Part shown: in pieces, positions 11,455 through 23,300 of the stretch
How the letters are laid out: each line of letters begins with the position of its first letter
Numbering within the stretch: position 1 is the stretch's first letter
Source: Erythroxylum novogranatense
Taxonomy: Eukaryota > Streptophyta > Magnoliopsida > Malpighiales > Erythroxylaceae
Length of the DNA stretch: 64,000 nt
Direction: 5' to 3'
NCBI GenBank assembly: GCA_029891385.1
Contig: CM057229.1
Span: 3,659,001 to 3,723,000 of the forward strand
Notes under the pieces: model-generated
Databases searched by the model: none
Told to the model about the DNA's origin: nothing
Seen by the model: the letters and a program-made list of their open reading frames with translations, nothing else
Program-made: the position numbers and the translations under genes

Positions 11455-12371
11455 ATCTCTTTTGACGTTTCCGACGGTTCGTTAGCTGAGCTAAATTTTG
11501 GTCGATTAATTACGGAGGAGTTATTATTGAAATTGACTTTCTAGGAGATATTAACATTTTTTTTTTCAATACAAATTTAGCTGAACTTAATTTTTTGGTG
11601 GCAAATATCCGTTAACTAATTTAACTTCAACATGTACGTCCAAAAGGGAACTAATGTGTAGATCACATAATATCTCTAGCACTCCTGGATAGCCCTAGCA
11701 GCTAGCATACATATTTTATAGGAGTTTTCGTTGACAGTCATGAAGCTCCTCCACCAAAACAAATAAGGAGTAGTTTTGTACCGCAAAGTCCAGCAATAGA
11801 TAGCTTTGTTCTTTGGAACTTTTGGGATTTCATTTATAACAAAAAAAAAAATTGAGCCAAATTTTTCGTATAATTCAACTTGAAGATTTCGTTTTCAACT
11901 TTAGATGAATCGGTAAGAGACTCTCTTAATTTAAATAAGATAGTGAATTAATTCAAATTATCCTCGTGTATATAACCATTTAAAACTTAGAGTTATAATT
12001 GTGCTTGTTGCAAGAGAACTACTGGGAATTAATCCTAATTCCTTAAATGTGCCTTCTCGATCCTTCTAATACATACCCAACAAGATTTCGTTTTCTGTTG
12101 TCTGCAATTAACATGGGAAGACTTTTCATCTTCTTCGTAGCCGTAGTTGAGATTTGGTATAAGCTAATAGCGAAGACTTGTCTGTGCCATAACATATAAT
12201 CCCCAACAGTGACTTAACTGTTCGTCTGCTTTGTTCTTATTCTACGACCATCAACTCTCGTTCCAGACAAGGGCAAAGTTGTATTTCGTGTCTAATCTCC
12301 TTTTTTGACTATTACATAAGCTCGACGACCCACAAAAAGTTCAGAAACTTGTGTTAAACCCCAAGTTGGCC
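11455..12371. other. Intergenic and promoter region upstream of the ELO-like gene
   Basis: There is no coding frame. The 12000-12371 part is less AT-biased and probably holds the promoter and 5' leader of the plus-strand ELO-like gene. I cannot fix a TATA box or transcription start. Confidence 0.4.
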
Positions 12372-13262
12372 ATGGAAGTATCCGTGACACGAAGAATCAA
12401 TTATTGGTTAGCGGAGCACCCAATCGTCGTAAACTTCCGGTGGAGTCCCACCTTACCCTGGGGCGCAACATGGTGTTTCCTCTTCTCCTCCATAGCCGTA
12501 TACGTCACCGCCGCCGTCACTCTACATCTCCTCCTACGTCTCTTCCTCCGGCCAGACCGCCGTGTACCACTCGGACCCATTCCGGCCATTCATAGTCTAG
12601 CTTTATCGTTGATATCCATTTTTATTTTCACTGGCGTCATAGTCTCAACCGCTGCCGAGATTCGGGACACTCGTTGGCTCTGGCGGCGGACCAAAACCGC
12701 CTCCACTTTCGAGTGGCTCCTCTGCTTCCCTCTGGGCACGCGACCTTCTGGTCGGGTCTTCTTCTGGTCATATATTTTCTACCTCTCTCGTCACCTACAC
12801 TTTTTACGTACATTTTGTACCATTCTCAGGCGTCGTAAACTCAACCTTTTCACACTATTTAACCAGTCTGTCCTCCTGTTAACGTCCTTTCTATGGCTTG
12901 AATTCTCTCAGTCGTTTCAAGTCCTGGCCATACTGTTAACAACTCTGTCGTACTCCATCATCTACGGGTACCGTTTCTGGACTGCAATGGGGCTACCAGG
13001 GGGTTGTTTCCCATTTGTATTGAATATTCAGGTGGTGTTGTTGGTCTGCAACTCGGTTTGCCATTTGGGGGTGCTTTTGTTACATTTATGCAAAGGTGGG
13101 TGCAATGGGATCGGAGCTTGGACGTTGAACTCTGTGTTGAATTCGGTGATTCTCTTGCTTGTGTTGAAGTTTTACGTGAAGATTCATTCCAGGAGAAATG
13201 AGGGTTCAACGAGGCATTCGCGTCCTAGTTCTGATATAAAACAACATGAAAAGTACAGCTAA
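12372..13262 (+). CDS. ELO-family membrane protein, HOS3 clade (elongation of fatty acids 3-like)
   Basis: The intronless gene encodes 296 residues. The protein has about seven hydrophobic segments. Blocks typical of the plant HOS3-type ELO proteins include FFWSYIFYLSRHLHFLRTF (about 131-149), FLWLEFSQSFQVLAIL (about 173-188), YGYRFWTAMGLPGG (about 198-211) and KGGCNGIGAW (about 241-250). ELO proteins are ER condensing enzymes of very-long-chain fatty acid elongation. The usual catalytic HxxHH box is replaced by FNQSV (163-167), and the KxxExxDT-like motif is also changed. As I recall, these changes are typical of the HOS3 clade, so the enzymatic role is uncertain. The ATG at 12372 (gccATGG, G at -3) is preferred over an in-frame GTG at 12351. 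The C-terminal 20 residues are basic and polar. Confidence 0.9.
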   Translation: MEVSVTRRINYWLAEHPIVVNFRWSPTLPWGATWCFLFSSIAVYVTAAVTLHLLLRLFLRPDRRVPLGPIPAIHSLALSLISIFIFTGVIVSTAAEIRDTRWLWRRTKTASTFEWLLCFPLGTRPSGRVFFWSYIFYLSRHLHFLRTFCTILRRRKLNLFTLFNQSVLLLTSFLWLEFSQSFQVLAILLTTLSYSIIYGYRFWTAMGLPGGCFPFVLNIQVVLLVCNSVCHLGVLLLHLCKGGCNGIGAWTLNSVLNSVILLLVLKFYVKIHSRRNEGSTRHSRPSSDIKQHEKYS

Positions 13263-13592
13263 AACGGTACATAATGTAAAAAAGATAATGCAATTGTGCA
13301 TAGGATCAACTTTATACAGTAAATGATAATGGTGAGAACACCATATTTGCTTACATCTTACATTTGTTGTGACGTTGAATTGCTATTCACTCTTTGATGG
13401 TCAGTGCCTTGGACTATCCATCGCGTGAAGAACAAGCTCGGCACGTTCCAATCTCTACTCCAAGAAAGCTTCTTATATTTTTATAAGCCAGATTCAACTT
13501 CACACGTGAAGGTGAGCTTTACTGTGTTTGCCAAAGTCGGTACTTGTGTTGCCCGACAGGTTGGCTTAAGTGATACGCTCGCGAAGCAGAAC
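13263..13592. other. 3' flank of the ELO-like gene
   Basis: This short stretch holds the 3' untranslated region. One 90-residue open frame (13404-13676) runs into the TRIM relic and has no recognisable family, so I treat it as chance. Confidence 0.4.
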
Positions 13593-14069
13593 AGTAAGAG
13601 TATCTCGTATTGCCTAAAGATTAACTATTTATTAAAAAATATTAATATTAAAAAATTTATAAGTGATAAAGATTAACTATTTAAATAATTAGTAGACAAT
13701 AATTGATCCAATCTCAATTCTTATTAGTGGACACTGCATTCTGTCCATATTAAAATTTTAATATGATATTAGAGTAAGTTTTGTCCGGATTATTAATTTC
13801 TTAGTTGTCCGTCTGGATGTCTAATCCCAATGGTCCGATCCGATTGTCATTACGTATATTTCAAGTGACAATTAGATATCCAATCCTAGTTACATTTAAA
13901 AGAAAGTATTAGAGTATCCTATATTGACTAAACATGAAAATGTTAAAAGATTTATAAATGATAAGGGTCAATTATTCAAACAACTAATTCTAATTGTTTA
14001 AATAATGATTAATCCAAACCTAATTATTATTAATAAACTCTACACTATGCTCGTATTAAAAATTCAATA
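13593..14069 (+). mobile_element. Old TRIM retrotransposon copy (same family as the one at 42,994)
   Basis: The left LTR is at about 13593-13768 and the right LTR at about 13907-14069. After the left LTR comes tgatattagagtaag, a degenerate tRNA-Met primer-binding site. The internal part contains ttgtccggattattaatttc and cgtatatttcaagtgacaa, both shared with the internal region of the TRIM at 43,157-43,299. There is no coding capacity. The ends are diverged and I found no target duplication, so it is an older copy. Confidence 0.8.
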
Positions 14070-15090
14070 CTCCAATAAGTTTCATGTCGAATATTAATGC
14101 ACTTAAAGCATGGTTCAAATCTAATCATCACCAACAATAAGAACATCTGAGCTTCGGATTCTGCAGGCCCAAGTTACAGGCCGGTAGGTAAAGTGAAGCT
14201 TAAACTGTAATCAAGCCCGTCATGATTTGGAATGGCCTTTTGGAATCTTCGTTGCCGACTTTTGGAGTGGAGTTAGTTGGATTTGACCCTCTGAAACAAC
14301 CGCCGACTTCTAGAAACCTTATAGTTCGGGGAGAAACCAACAACCAAAGCGCAGTTGGTCTCTCCTTCTCCTTGTGGAACCATACCTTACCAAATTAAAA
14401 ATTAACTAATTCAACCATAAAAATATTAACATGATAATTTTTTAATTTAATTTAATTTAATTTAATAAATTTTAATAATAATAATAAATTAATTAATTAA
14501 TTTTCATAAATTAACTAATTTTTTGAAAATATAATAGACTATTACAGACTTCGATGATAAAATGTTCCGTTCATATCTTGGTAGAATAAATCCCTAATAA
14601 TTATCGGAAGCTCCTGAAGATAGTGTAACCCTGGATTCGATAATAAAGTTATTATAACTAGGCTATCGATATCTTGATTTCTTTACCGATAGATATGTTG
14701 TATTTGAATAATTTTTATCTAAAATTTAAAATATTAATTATGATATCACGGAATCACATGATAAAACGTGGCATGGTGACAGATTAGACATACACACACA
14801 TGCCAACTCTTTGCTCTTTCCCTCTATTCTATGCAGATGTGTTCTAACAGCTTGGACCAATCATCAGCTTTCTCCATTCTGATCGAAGCGGTGCTGATTC
14901 TAGTTAACGCCGGCCGATGATACTCCGAATCTAGAGTCCAGAATTCTCGTTCGTCTTATGTGACAGTTTACACAGACAAACAGGCAGGCAGACAGGCCGA
15001 CCCCATCTTTTACTTGAAACGAGATAAAAAGGAAGAAATTTATAATCCACATGTTCCAAGACAAAACCTGCCTTTGGTTTGGCCTGCCTC
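14070..15090. other. Intergenic DNA upstream of LPAT, with an (AATTT)n run
   Basis: There is no gene. A short pentanucleotide run built on taatt/tttaa lies at about 14432-14465, followed by taa repeats. The last 300 bases (about 14800 on) are less AT-rich and probably contain the LPAT promoter. Confidence 0.4.
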
Positions 15091-15751
15091 TCACCCCTCA
15101 CTCGCTTATCGTTGACCCTCTCTTCTTCTCTTTCTTCTGAGACTTAAAGGTGATTGCTTTCTTCATAATTACGACCTTAATTCTCAGATTCTTTCGTTTG
15201 TGTGTAATTCCAGTTGTGGGATTTATTGCTTTTATTATTCTTATTTTTATTACGGCGACTTTGCAGGATACTGTTGTGTATTTTGTGTTGTGTTGGATTC
15301 GATTCGTTTGTACGATTTCTTCTCATTGTTATTATTGAAACCGTTAATATTGTCTCTTCCGAACGTTTGTGGGAGACATGGGAGGATTTTTATTTAAAGC
15401 GTTGACTTCGAGCGAAGTGATTTATGGATAATTAATTATGATTAGTAGGATGATATAATTGGTGGATTTCTTGTTCCATGAATGGAAGATTTTGATTCCT
15501 GAGATGGACAAGTTTCGAGTTTCTTAGATTAGCGAGATTTCTCATGTTTTCCCACTGTTCCATTGACAATTTGGGATATTTTCCTCGTGTTGGAACTTTA
15601 AATGAATGTTGCTGTTTCTGTGTTTGATCCCAAGATTGATTTCTTTGTTTTTTCTCAGGTGATCTTGAGCTCTCTGTGGTTTACGCTTGAAGTCACTGTT
15701 GAACATCTTTAGTTGGGGGAAAGAGATATTTGTTATTCTTGAAGAAATAAA
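15091..15751 (+). other. Probable LPAT 5' leader with a 5'-UTR intron
   Basis: A plausible leader exon ends at 15149 (donor CTTAAAG|gtgattgc). A strong acceptor (ttttttctcag|GTGATC) puts the next exon at 15659. The intron 15150-15658 is T-rich, as plant introns are. The leader then runs to the ATG at 15752. Start site and splicing are inferred only. Confidence 0.45.
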
Positions 15752-17972
15752 ATGGATGATTCTCAGCCTCTCAAAGATCAGAGTGAACTTAAGCGTCGAC
15801 CTTTAACACCTTTGAGGTTAATAAGGGGTTTGACATGTCTATCAGTTTTTCTTTCTACAGCTTTTATGTTTTTGGTGTATTTTGGGCCTCCAGTTGCAAT
15901 CCTGATGCGGTTGGTCAGCATTCGCCACTGCAGAAAGGCAACTTTCTTCCTTTTCGCTCTCTGGCTAGCTTTATGGCCATTTCTCTTTGAAAAGATAAAC
16001 GGGACAAAAGTTGTGCTTTCGGGAGATACTGTGCCGGCAAGGGAACGTATCCTAATTGTTGCCAATCATAGAACTGAGGTGGATTGGATGTACTTGTGGG
16101 ATCTTGCATTGAGGAAAGGTAGCCTGGGTTCTATCAAATATATTCTGAAGAGCAGCTTGATGAAACTGCCTATTTTTGGTTGGGGATTCCACATTCTGGA
16201 GTTCATTCCAGTGGAGAGGAAGTGGGAACTTGATGAACCTATATTGCGGGAAGCACTTTCAACTTTTCAGGATCCACAAGATGCCTTGTGGCTTGCTCTG
16301 TTCCCCGAAGGAACTGATTTCACGTACATTCCCTGCTCCCTTTTGTTTCCTGAAATTCTTTATGGATTCCTGCATTTTCACCTGTATGCTTAAAGTTAAG
16401 ATTTTTAAGACCAAAAAAAAAGGGCCTTGCATCTCTGCTGGGGTAAAATTGCAGGAATCCAATATGAAACATAGTAATTTTAGGTTTGTAATAACATTTA
16501 AAAAATTTCTGTGCAATTAAAGTACTATACAAATGGTTCTTGATTATATTTTGTAGAAAGCTTATCTTTTGTTTGCATTTGCATGCAGTGAGCAGAAGTG
16601 CCAAAAGAGCCAAAAGTTTGCTGCTGAAGTCGGACTGCCGGTGCTAACTAATGTTCTACTTCCAAAAACGAGGGGTTTTTGTACTTGCCTTGAAGTTCTA
16701 CGTGATTCCTTGGATGCAGGTTCTTTTATTCAGATTAATTAATAAGCTAGCAGACGCATTTTTCATCCTGATTTTTTATTCGAAAGCATGTCTGAACCTC
16801 CAAGTGCATATGCAGGGAAGACATTTTTTGCAAGCGATCTATCCAGATCATACCTTCTAATCAACTTTTGCCGTTCTCTTTCTTTTGTAATTAAGAAACC
16901 CTTCATTTAAATGAATCAACTGAGAAACTTTAAACTTCACATATAACCTCTGACTTGTCATGATAACCAGTGTTCATCGATCCACAATGAAGAAGTTTGT
17001 GATAAGCAGTGTTCATCAATAATTTGTGTACATGTTGATTATGCATTAGCCTTGAGTACAATGAGTCAGGATCAACTAAGCAAAACTGAAGATGCATCTA
17101 TATGTTAAATCAATTGGAAGCCGGAGTCCTGTCCTGGTCTTATTCTTCTAACTTCTTAATTGTTGAAGCAGAAGTGAGGAAATTTCTTATCTATGTATAC
17201 GACTCAGTTGCTAAGCAGAAGTGCCCCAAGCCTGTTTGTTTCTTTCATTCATACTTGTCAAAGTTTAACATTAGTTGTCGTAGAAAGATGACCTGAACAG
17301 AAGGTATATATTTGTGTGTGATATGATTCACAACGAGTAGTAGAGAGAATAACTTGAGCTGTGAAATAGCAGGCCCTTAAAACAATTCTGTCTTTCAATT
17401 ATTAACTGTGGTCATATGAAAGTCATGAAATCCTTTGGCATGATAAGCATTATCCTTTATTCTGCAACCTGTTCTCTTGTACTCCCTGTAACTTTAAATC
17501 CTATCAACTCAATATTACTGCAGTTTATGACGTGACTATTGCCTACAAGCATCAATGTCCTAGCTTTTTGGACAATGTATTTGGTGTCAACCCGTTGGAA
17601 GTTCACATCCATGTTCGCCGCATTCCGACTAACACAATACCAGCCTCTGACAGTGAGGCCGCCACCTGGTTACTAGATACATTCCATGGTAAGGATCAGA
17701 TGCTTTCTGATTTCAAAGCTCAAGGCCATTTCCCCAATGAAGGGACAGAAGAAGACCTTTCCACTCTCAAATGCATAGTAAATTTTGCAGTGGTAATCTC
17801 TTTGACTGCATTGTTCACTTATCTCACCTTTTTTTCTTCCGTTTGGTTCAGAATATATGTAAGTTTAGCATGTGCATCCCTTGCTTCAGTAACATACTTT
17901 AAATTCCGTCCGTCTTTAGATAACAGTTTTGTCCAAGCAATGGTAAATTGCAAAAAGATTTCTGTTCTATAG
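15752..17972 (+). CDS. 1-acyl-sn-glycerol-3-phosphate acyltransferase, LPAT4/5 type
   Basis: I assemble three coding exons: 15752-16323, 16589-16719 and 17524-17972. They use GT-AG junctions and give 383 residues with no stop. The acyltransferase H(x4)D box is NHRTEVDW (105-112). The substrate-binding FPEGTD motif is at 184-189, broken by intron 1 just after. An N-terminal hydrophobic segment (about 29-51) and two C-terminal segments (about 318-337 and 341-360) are seen. Family knowledge: these enzymes acylate lysophosphatidic acid at sn-2 to phosphatidic acid in the ER, feeding phospholipid and triacylglycerol synthesis. VYDVTIAYK at the start of exon 3 and the [10 protein letters not shown] block are characteristic of the LPAT4/5 group. 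The length matches the family (about 375-390). Confidence 0.95.
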
Positions 17973-18961
17973 TTAGTAAAATGCTTCAAGAACTTCCATA
18001 AATGTTTAAGCTATCCATCCAGTCTTGATTTAGTTGGTGTCTGAAGATGTCATAGTACTACGAAAGCCGAAGACATCATTTGTCTTCCTTGTCTTCTCTG
18101 AACAACAATAGTTGAAATGAAAAGGAAAGGAATCACCATCAAAATCACCTTGAAAGATGAGATGGGTTCGGTGAACAGAAACATTCGCACACAAACATAT
18201 ACCAGGAGCCTTTGCGTGTATCAAGATTTCCTCTGCAAATGCCAACTTTTGAATAAATTAGGTATTGAACTACACTATCTTGTCATTTGCAACAAGAAGG
18301 TCTCTTTGTTTGTATATAATTCCTATAGATAACGGACAAAGAGGATAGTTGAAGATAAACGCAAACTGTGTGGGAAGGACGTGGAGTGGATGAATCATAA
18401 TTATGTCTTTTCGTTGAATCAGACAAAGGATACGATGGATTTGGTGAAATGATAGGTAAAAACCCCACCTGATTTACCAACCGACAACACCTGCCTGGTA
18501 CTCTTCAATGAAGCAATCAACTTGTCGATTCTCCCAAGTTTTTAACCTATTGTTAAGTTTTCATGAAACCTTGTCAGGACAAATTCTGTACTCACGGTTC
18601 TTGTTATACCACTATGTCGGGAGAAAACACGCAGTAGTGCTTCTAACTTCCATAGGAACTTCGAAAGTGGGAAGTTGAGCTGATGCCTGCAAAGCATGCA
18701 ATGTAGAGTGGGATGATTGCAAATTCACAACAATCATTCCTTATATGAGTGAAAACGCAGGTGGGATCGCATGTTAACTTTTACTTTGTAAGATAATCAC
18801 GCAAAGAGTGCTATGTTTACCATAGTAATAAGTTGGTTAAACCTAATGACCCTAATCTTTCAGCCATAACCATCTAAGGTCTTCCCTCGTAAGTTTCAAG
18901 CCGACGATTTCCCACTTTCTCGCTCTCTTTCTCCTCTCTCGCATGAAACCAAAACCCTGTA
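17973..18961. other. Intergenic DNA between LPAT and the thaumatin-like pseudogene
   Basis: I see no gene. The part next to 17972 is presumably the LPAT 3' untranslated region. Open frames on both strands are short and unrelated to families I know. Confidence 0.4.
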
Positions 18962-19920
18962 ATGGCGATTGACGTCTGGTGTTATCTTCTTCTTCCGCTG
19001 TTCTCAATAGGTAAATAAGAGATGTTTAAAGTTTATGTTTTTTTTTTGAGAAATAAGGCAACAATTAAAAAAACACATTTCTTGGTGTCAAAATGTTGCA
19101 GTTTCGGTAGTTCATCATCTTTACATAACATAATTATACTCAGAAACTTACTATTACCTGACATTCCTTGTCGAATGTCTAACTCTGTCACTTCGTAGAA
19201 ACATATTCTTCACATATTGACACAAAGTTGTCACCGGACTAATCTCCAAAACGTTAGCAGGTAATGTAGTTAACGCAACAGTCTTCACTCTCCAAAACCT
19301 TTGCACATACATGGTATGGCCCGGAACCCACCCCGGTAACGCCGCCACCACTCTCGGCGAAGGCGGTTTCACATTACCACCACGATCATAAGTTTAACTT
19401 CAAGCACAACCAGGTTGGTCCGGCCAGTTCTGGGCACGAACCGGTTGCACATTTGATGATTCCGACGCTGGGAACTGTACCATTGGAGACTAGGATGGCA
19501 CCCTAAAATGCACTGGTGGCCGCACTCCACCGGTGACCCTATCAGAGTTCACAATCGCCACTGACTCTAATGAAAAAGACTTCTATGACGTGAGTCTCGT
19601 AGATGGAAACAACGTTGGCGTAGGTGTCAAGGCACTGAATGATGACGGTGACGGTCAATATGCTGGTAGTGTAGCAGATCTCAACAGCCACTGCCCTGAC
19701 GAGTTACGGGTCTCGGACTTGGGCTCGGTCGTTGCTTGTAAGAGCGCTTGCGCTGCGTTTAATACGCCGGAGTTTTGTTGCAGCGGCTACCATTCGACAC
19801 CTGAGGAGATACTATCCAAATTTGATTGACCCAAGCTGGATGAAATGCTTAACGTGTTGTCTTCGAAGCGGTACTTTTGTACCATCTCTAACAGGGTAAG
19901 TAGAAGAAAGCAGGGGGCTG
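18962..19920 (+). pseudogene. Thaumatin-like (PR-5) pseudogene
   Basis: A short first exon (18962-19010) encodes MAIDVWCYLLLPLFSIG, a signal-peptide-like start, followed by a donor. From about 19270 the plus frame reads a thaumatin domain: TFTLQNLCTYMVWPGTHPGN, QPGWSGQFWARTGCTFDDS, CTGGRTPPVTLSEFTIA, KDFYDVSLVDG and CKSACAAF then EFCCSGY. Stop codons interrupt it: two between 19390 and 19400, and one near 19490 where a conserved Cys of the GDCGG motif should be. Several of the 16 conserved cysteines are missing, and the last third (YSYAYDD...TFTC) is absent. Active relatives are secreted defence proteins. This copy cannot make one. Confidence 0.9.
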
Positions 19921-20306
19921 AATCAAAATAAGTGAAGAAATTACCATAAAAAGCTTCAAATATAAAACAAGAGAGCTTGAGGATTCTCATTACTTTCAAG
20001 GCCTTCGGCCGAAAATAGTATCACTCGACGACAAGCTTTTGTTTTTTTCTCTTTATACACTTGACTATTCTTTATAATGTCCCTTTGGAGCATACATTTC
20101 GAATTTTCTCTACAAGTGGCTTTTGCATTCAAAAGCCAGTTCCCAACCGAATTCTCTTAAATGGACACTTGGGATGAGCACGAGGAAGACCTACATCTAA
20201 AAACCACATTACAACTGCCAATTTTACTAAGAAGGGCCCTAGGGAAGTTACAAGCAAAAATAATATATAAAACATAAAAATAAAAACAAAAGCATGGTGA
20301 GCATAA
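19921..20306. other. Short intergenic stretch, convergent 3' ends
   Basis: This lies between the plus-strand thaumatin-like pseudogene and the minus-strand peptidase gene. It probably holds the peptidase 3' untranslated region. Confidence 0.4.
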
Positions 20307-23300
20307 CTACAATTGCCTATATTTTACAGATATTCCCCTCAAGGAAGTATTACTTGAAAATAAGCTTCGCCGCAGTCGATTCAACCAGGATGGTTTCACA
20401 TCGCCGGAGCCTGTGCATTGACCGTCCCCTTCTTCCTCACTGCTGAAGAGGGTTTGGTCGGAGCAATCTAGCGATGCTCCACAGGCTAAGTTATACGACT
20501 GACATGCAGCGTGACATACTCGGAGCCTATTATCACCGTATTTCTCACATTTCTGGATGGAGATCTGGCAAATTTAGTGTTTACTGTTAGGCACAATGAC
20601 TAAAAAATAAGGGGGTTGAAAGAATTCCAGAAGAATGAGAAGCAATGGAAAGGAGACAGAATTTACCCAACAGGCCAGTCGCTTAGCAGCTGCATCACAG
20701 TAGCTGCTGCCAAAAATGTTTAATAATTTTCGAGCACCACCTGGGAACAATCGATGATAGTTAGGCATGACAACAACTTCCTCAAGTTGCTGCAGTATAC
20801 TTGGTTCACTAGGTGCACAGTGTTGACTGGACATATCACTCTCCAGCACATTTCTACAAACCGAGAGACTCGAGAGTAGCGTGGAACTATTCTGACAGGT
20901 GTAGCCAGCATAGTCTGAGCAACGGAATTCACATATTCCGTTATCACAGACTCCACCATGAAGGCTGCACTGTTCATCACATACAGCTGCACATTGAAAA
21001 TCGGCACAGCATTAGAAAGAGAGTGGCAATTTTACTAGAAGATGGTCATCTAGTAATACATGTGGAGTACTAGCAACTTCAGTTATCATAAAGAGTAAAG
21101 TTACAAATCACATTCATCATTCGACATAAAGTTACAAATCACATTCATCATTCGACATCTATGCTTCCAGTACTTAACCATCTTTAATGATGTTCTAGCC
21201 TGCTCATAAAGCACAAAGCTGCTGAGTTCTACCCTTACTGCAGCTCTCCGCCATGAACATAATTGAGCAACAACACAAGAATACCAGTGAAAAAGATAAC
21301 TTTGACCCAACTGCAGGTATCAATTGCTCAATAGACAATTGCGTTACCTGTTGAGCAGTCAATACCAGTAAAGCCATTTTTGCATTTACAGACACCATTT
21401 GAAAGACACATGCCACGCCCATTGCAATTGGCAGGGCAAGAGCCTGCAAAGGGAAATTGAAGAAGGAAAAGGACAAGAGTTCAGGTGGGGAACTTTAAAC
21501 TATTATGTAATTGTTAAAATTATCAATCAATGGGTGTATCAACTAAAAAGTGGTATGGCAATGGGTTTAGCAACTTACGTTTACTACAATCACGACCATG
21601 AAATCCAAGGAAACAGTTACACCTTCCATCAACACAATCTCCATTATAATTGCATGAACTGGGGCATTGCCCTGGTACAGAGAGTGAACCTGGGCTACAG
21701 AGCTCATGGTAAGCAGGGCAAATCAGCTCACCTACATACCAAATTTAAAAAAAAAAAAAGAATATAACGATGAATAATTTGATATGGCAACATGGCTTAA
21801 TAAATTGAAAAGACATTTACCATTAAAGCCAGGGAATTGAACAGGCCCACCAGCTTCAGGACATACTTTCCAAATACCATCCACAGCAACCTAAAAGGAA
21901 AGTGATCCGTATCAAAAGAAAGCTCAGGGGATAGTTTCAAATAATCTTTTCTTGATAATTTATATTCAATTTCAAATAATCTTTTCTTGATAACTTATAT
22001 TAAATTGGCATTGTAAGGATAAAATCCATCAATTACCAATCAAAATTTTGGTTGACTAGCCGCCTCAGTAAGTTAGAAGTAAATCTATTGTGCAACTTAT
22101 AGATTACAGTAACCAATGCAAGTAACATTAAAATGAGTGAAAGATTTGAAGCAAACCTGAAGAGACTTATTTACACATTTATGCTGATAACAACCATTGC
22201 CTTGGGTCATAGAACCCCGTACAAACCCAGTGCGCACAAGTGATGAGGCCATACATCTATATGTACTCAAGGTTAGACATTTTATCAGTAAAAAGGCTAC
22301 TCAACATAGATAAGAAAGTAGCAATTTGCAGGAAGTCCCACCTGGAGCTACTTCCTCGTGCCTCACCCAACATTCTGTCAGGTGCCCGAGCACTTTTGAT
22401 ATCCGTACATGATCCATCAGAATATGCCATGAAGTAAGTACAATAATCAGCCAATGAGGACTGCCCACCTGCACAAACCCAATAAGAAACTTAAATTATT
22501 ACTCTTTCTAAACTTTTTTTGCTTCATAACACAACGAAGAAACGGAAACCACAACCCAAAACTCACTAAACAAAATTTAAGAACCAAAGGGCATATATTT
22601 CATCTGCAAATCATTCCAATAGATCAAGGCCTTCTGGCAATCCACAACATGAAGCCAAAAGAGGATCTTGTGAAAAGGTAGTGAAATAGGGTTTAAAAAA
22701 TCAACTATAACATAACTACAATTAAATCTCAAAATGGAATTTCATTGTTTAGTGGAAAGCATATAGAAATTTATAATCTGTCATCATACACCATATGATG
22801 AAAAGCTACAGTTATAGAACCCAATTACAGAAAACGGAACTAGAGAAAAATAATGATAAATCGTTAACCTTTATTTGCTTGTGGAAAGTAGCGTGCCCAC
22901 TGGGGGAGATCTCCACTATAACTGACAATAGGGCAGTAACCTTCTGCCTCCCTGTTGTAAGTACAGCCAGACAACTGAGTTGTGTTGCAATGATAGGCCC
23001 CCTTCCAGAGATTGCAAGGAGAAGTAACAAATTCAGTTCCCTGATTGCGACCCCAATCAAGACGATCTGCCATGCTATAATTTGCCAGGTACCATCCACT
23101 GTCTTCTAAGAGAGCCAAGGTCATTTTTGAAACAACAGACCTCGTATCCACAGATCCAGTCATGATCTCATTCATCAGAAGCCTTTTCTCCCAATGTGAC
23201 CCTGCAGGCAAATTAAGGAACAAGCAGCAAATTAGAAACTAAAAGTCAACACCACTTTTATATCATCCACACAATGCAAACTCTACATAGCATGGAAATA

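Noticed and set aside
12351..12371. Upstream GTG start for the ELO-like protein
   Set aside because: GTG is not a normal plant start codon, and the ATG at 12372 has a strong Kozak context.
17102..17296. 64-codon plus-strand frame in LPAT intron 2
   Set aside because: It is intronic. The short agcagaagtgcc match to exon 2 is too short to be a duplicated exon.
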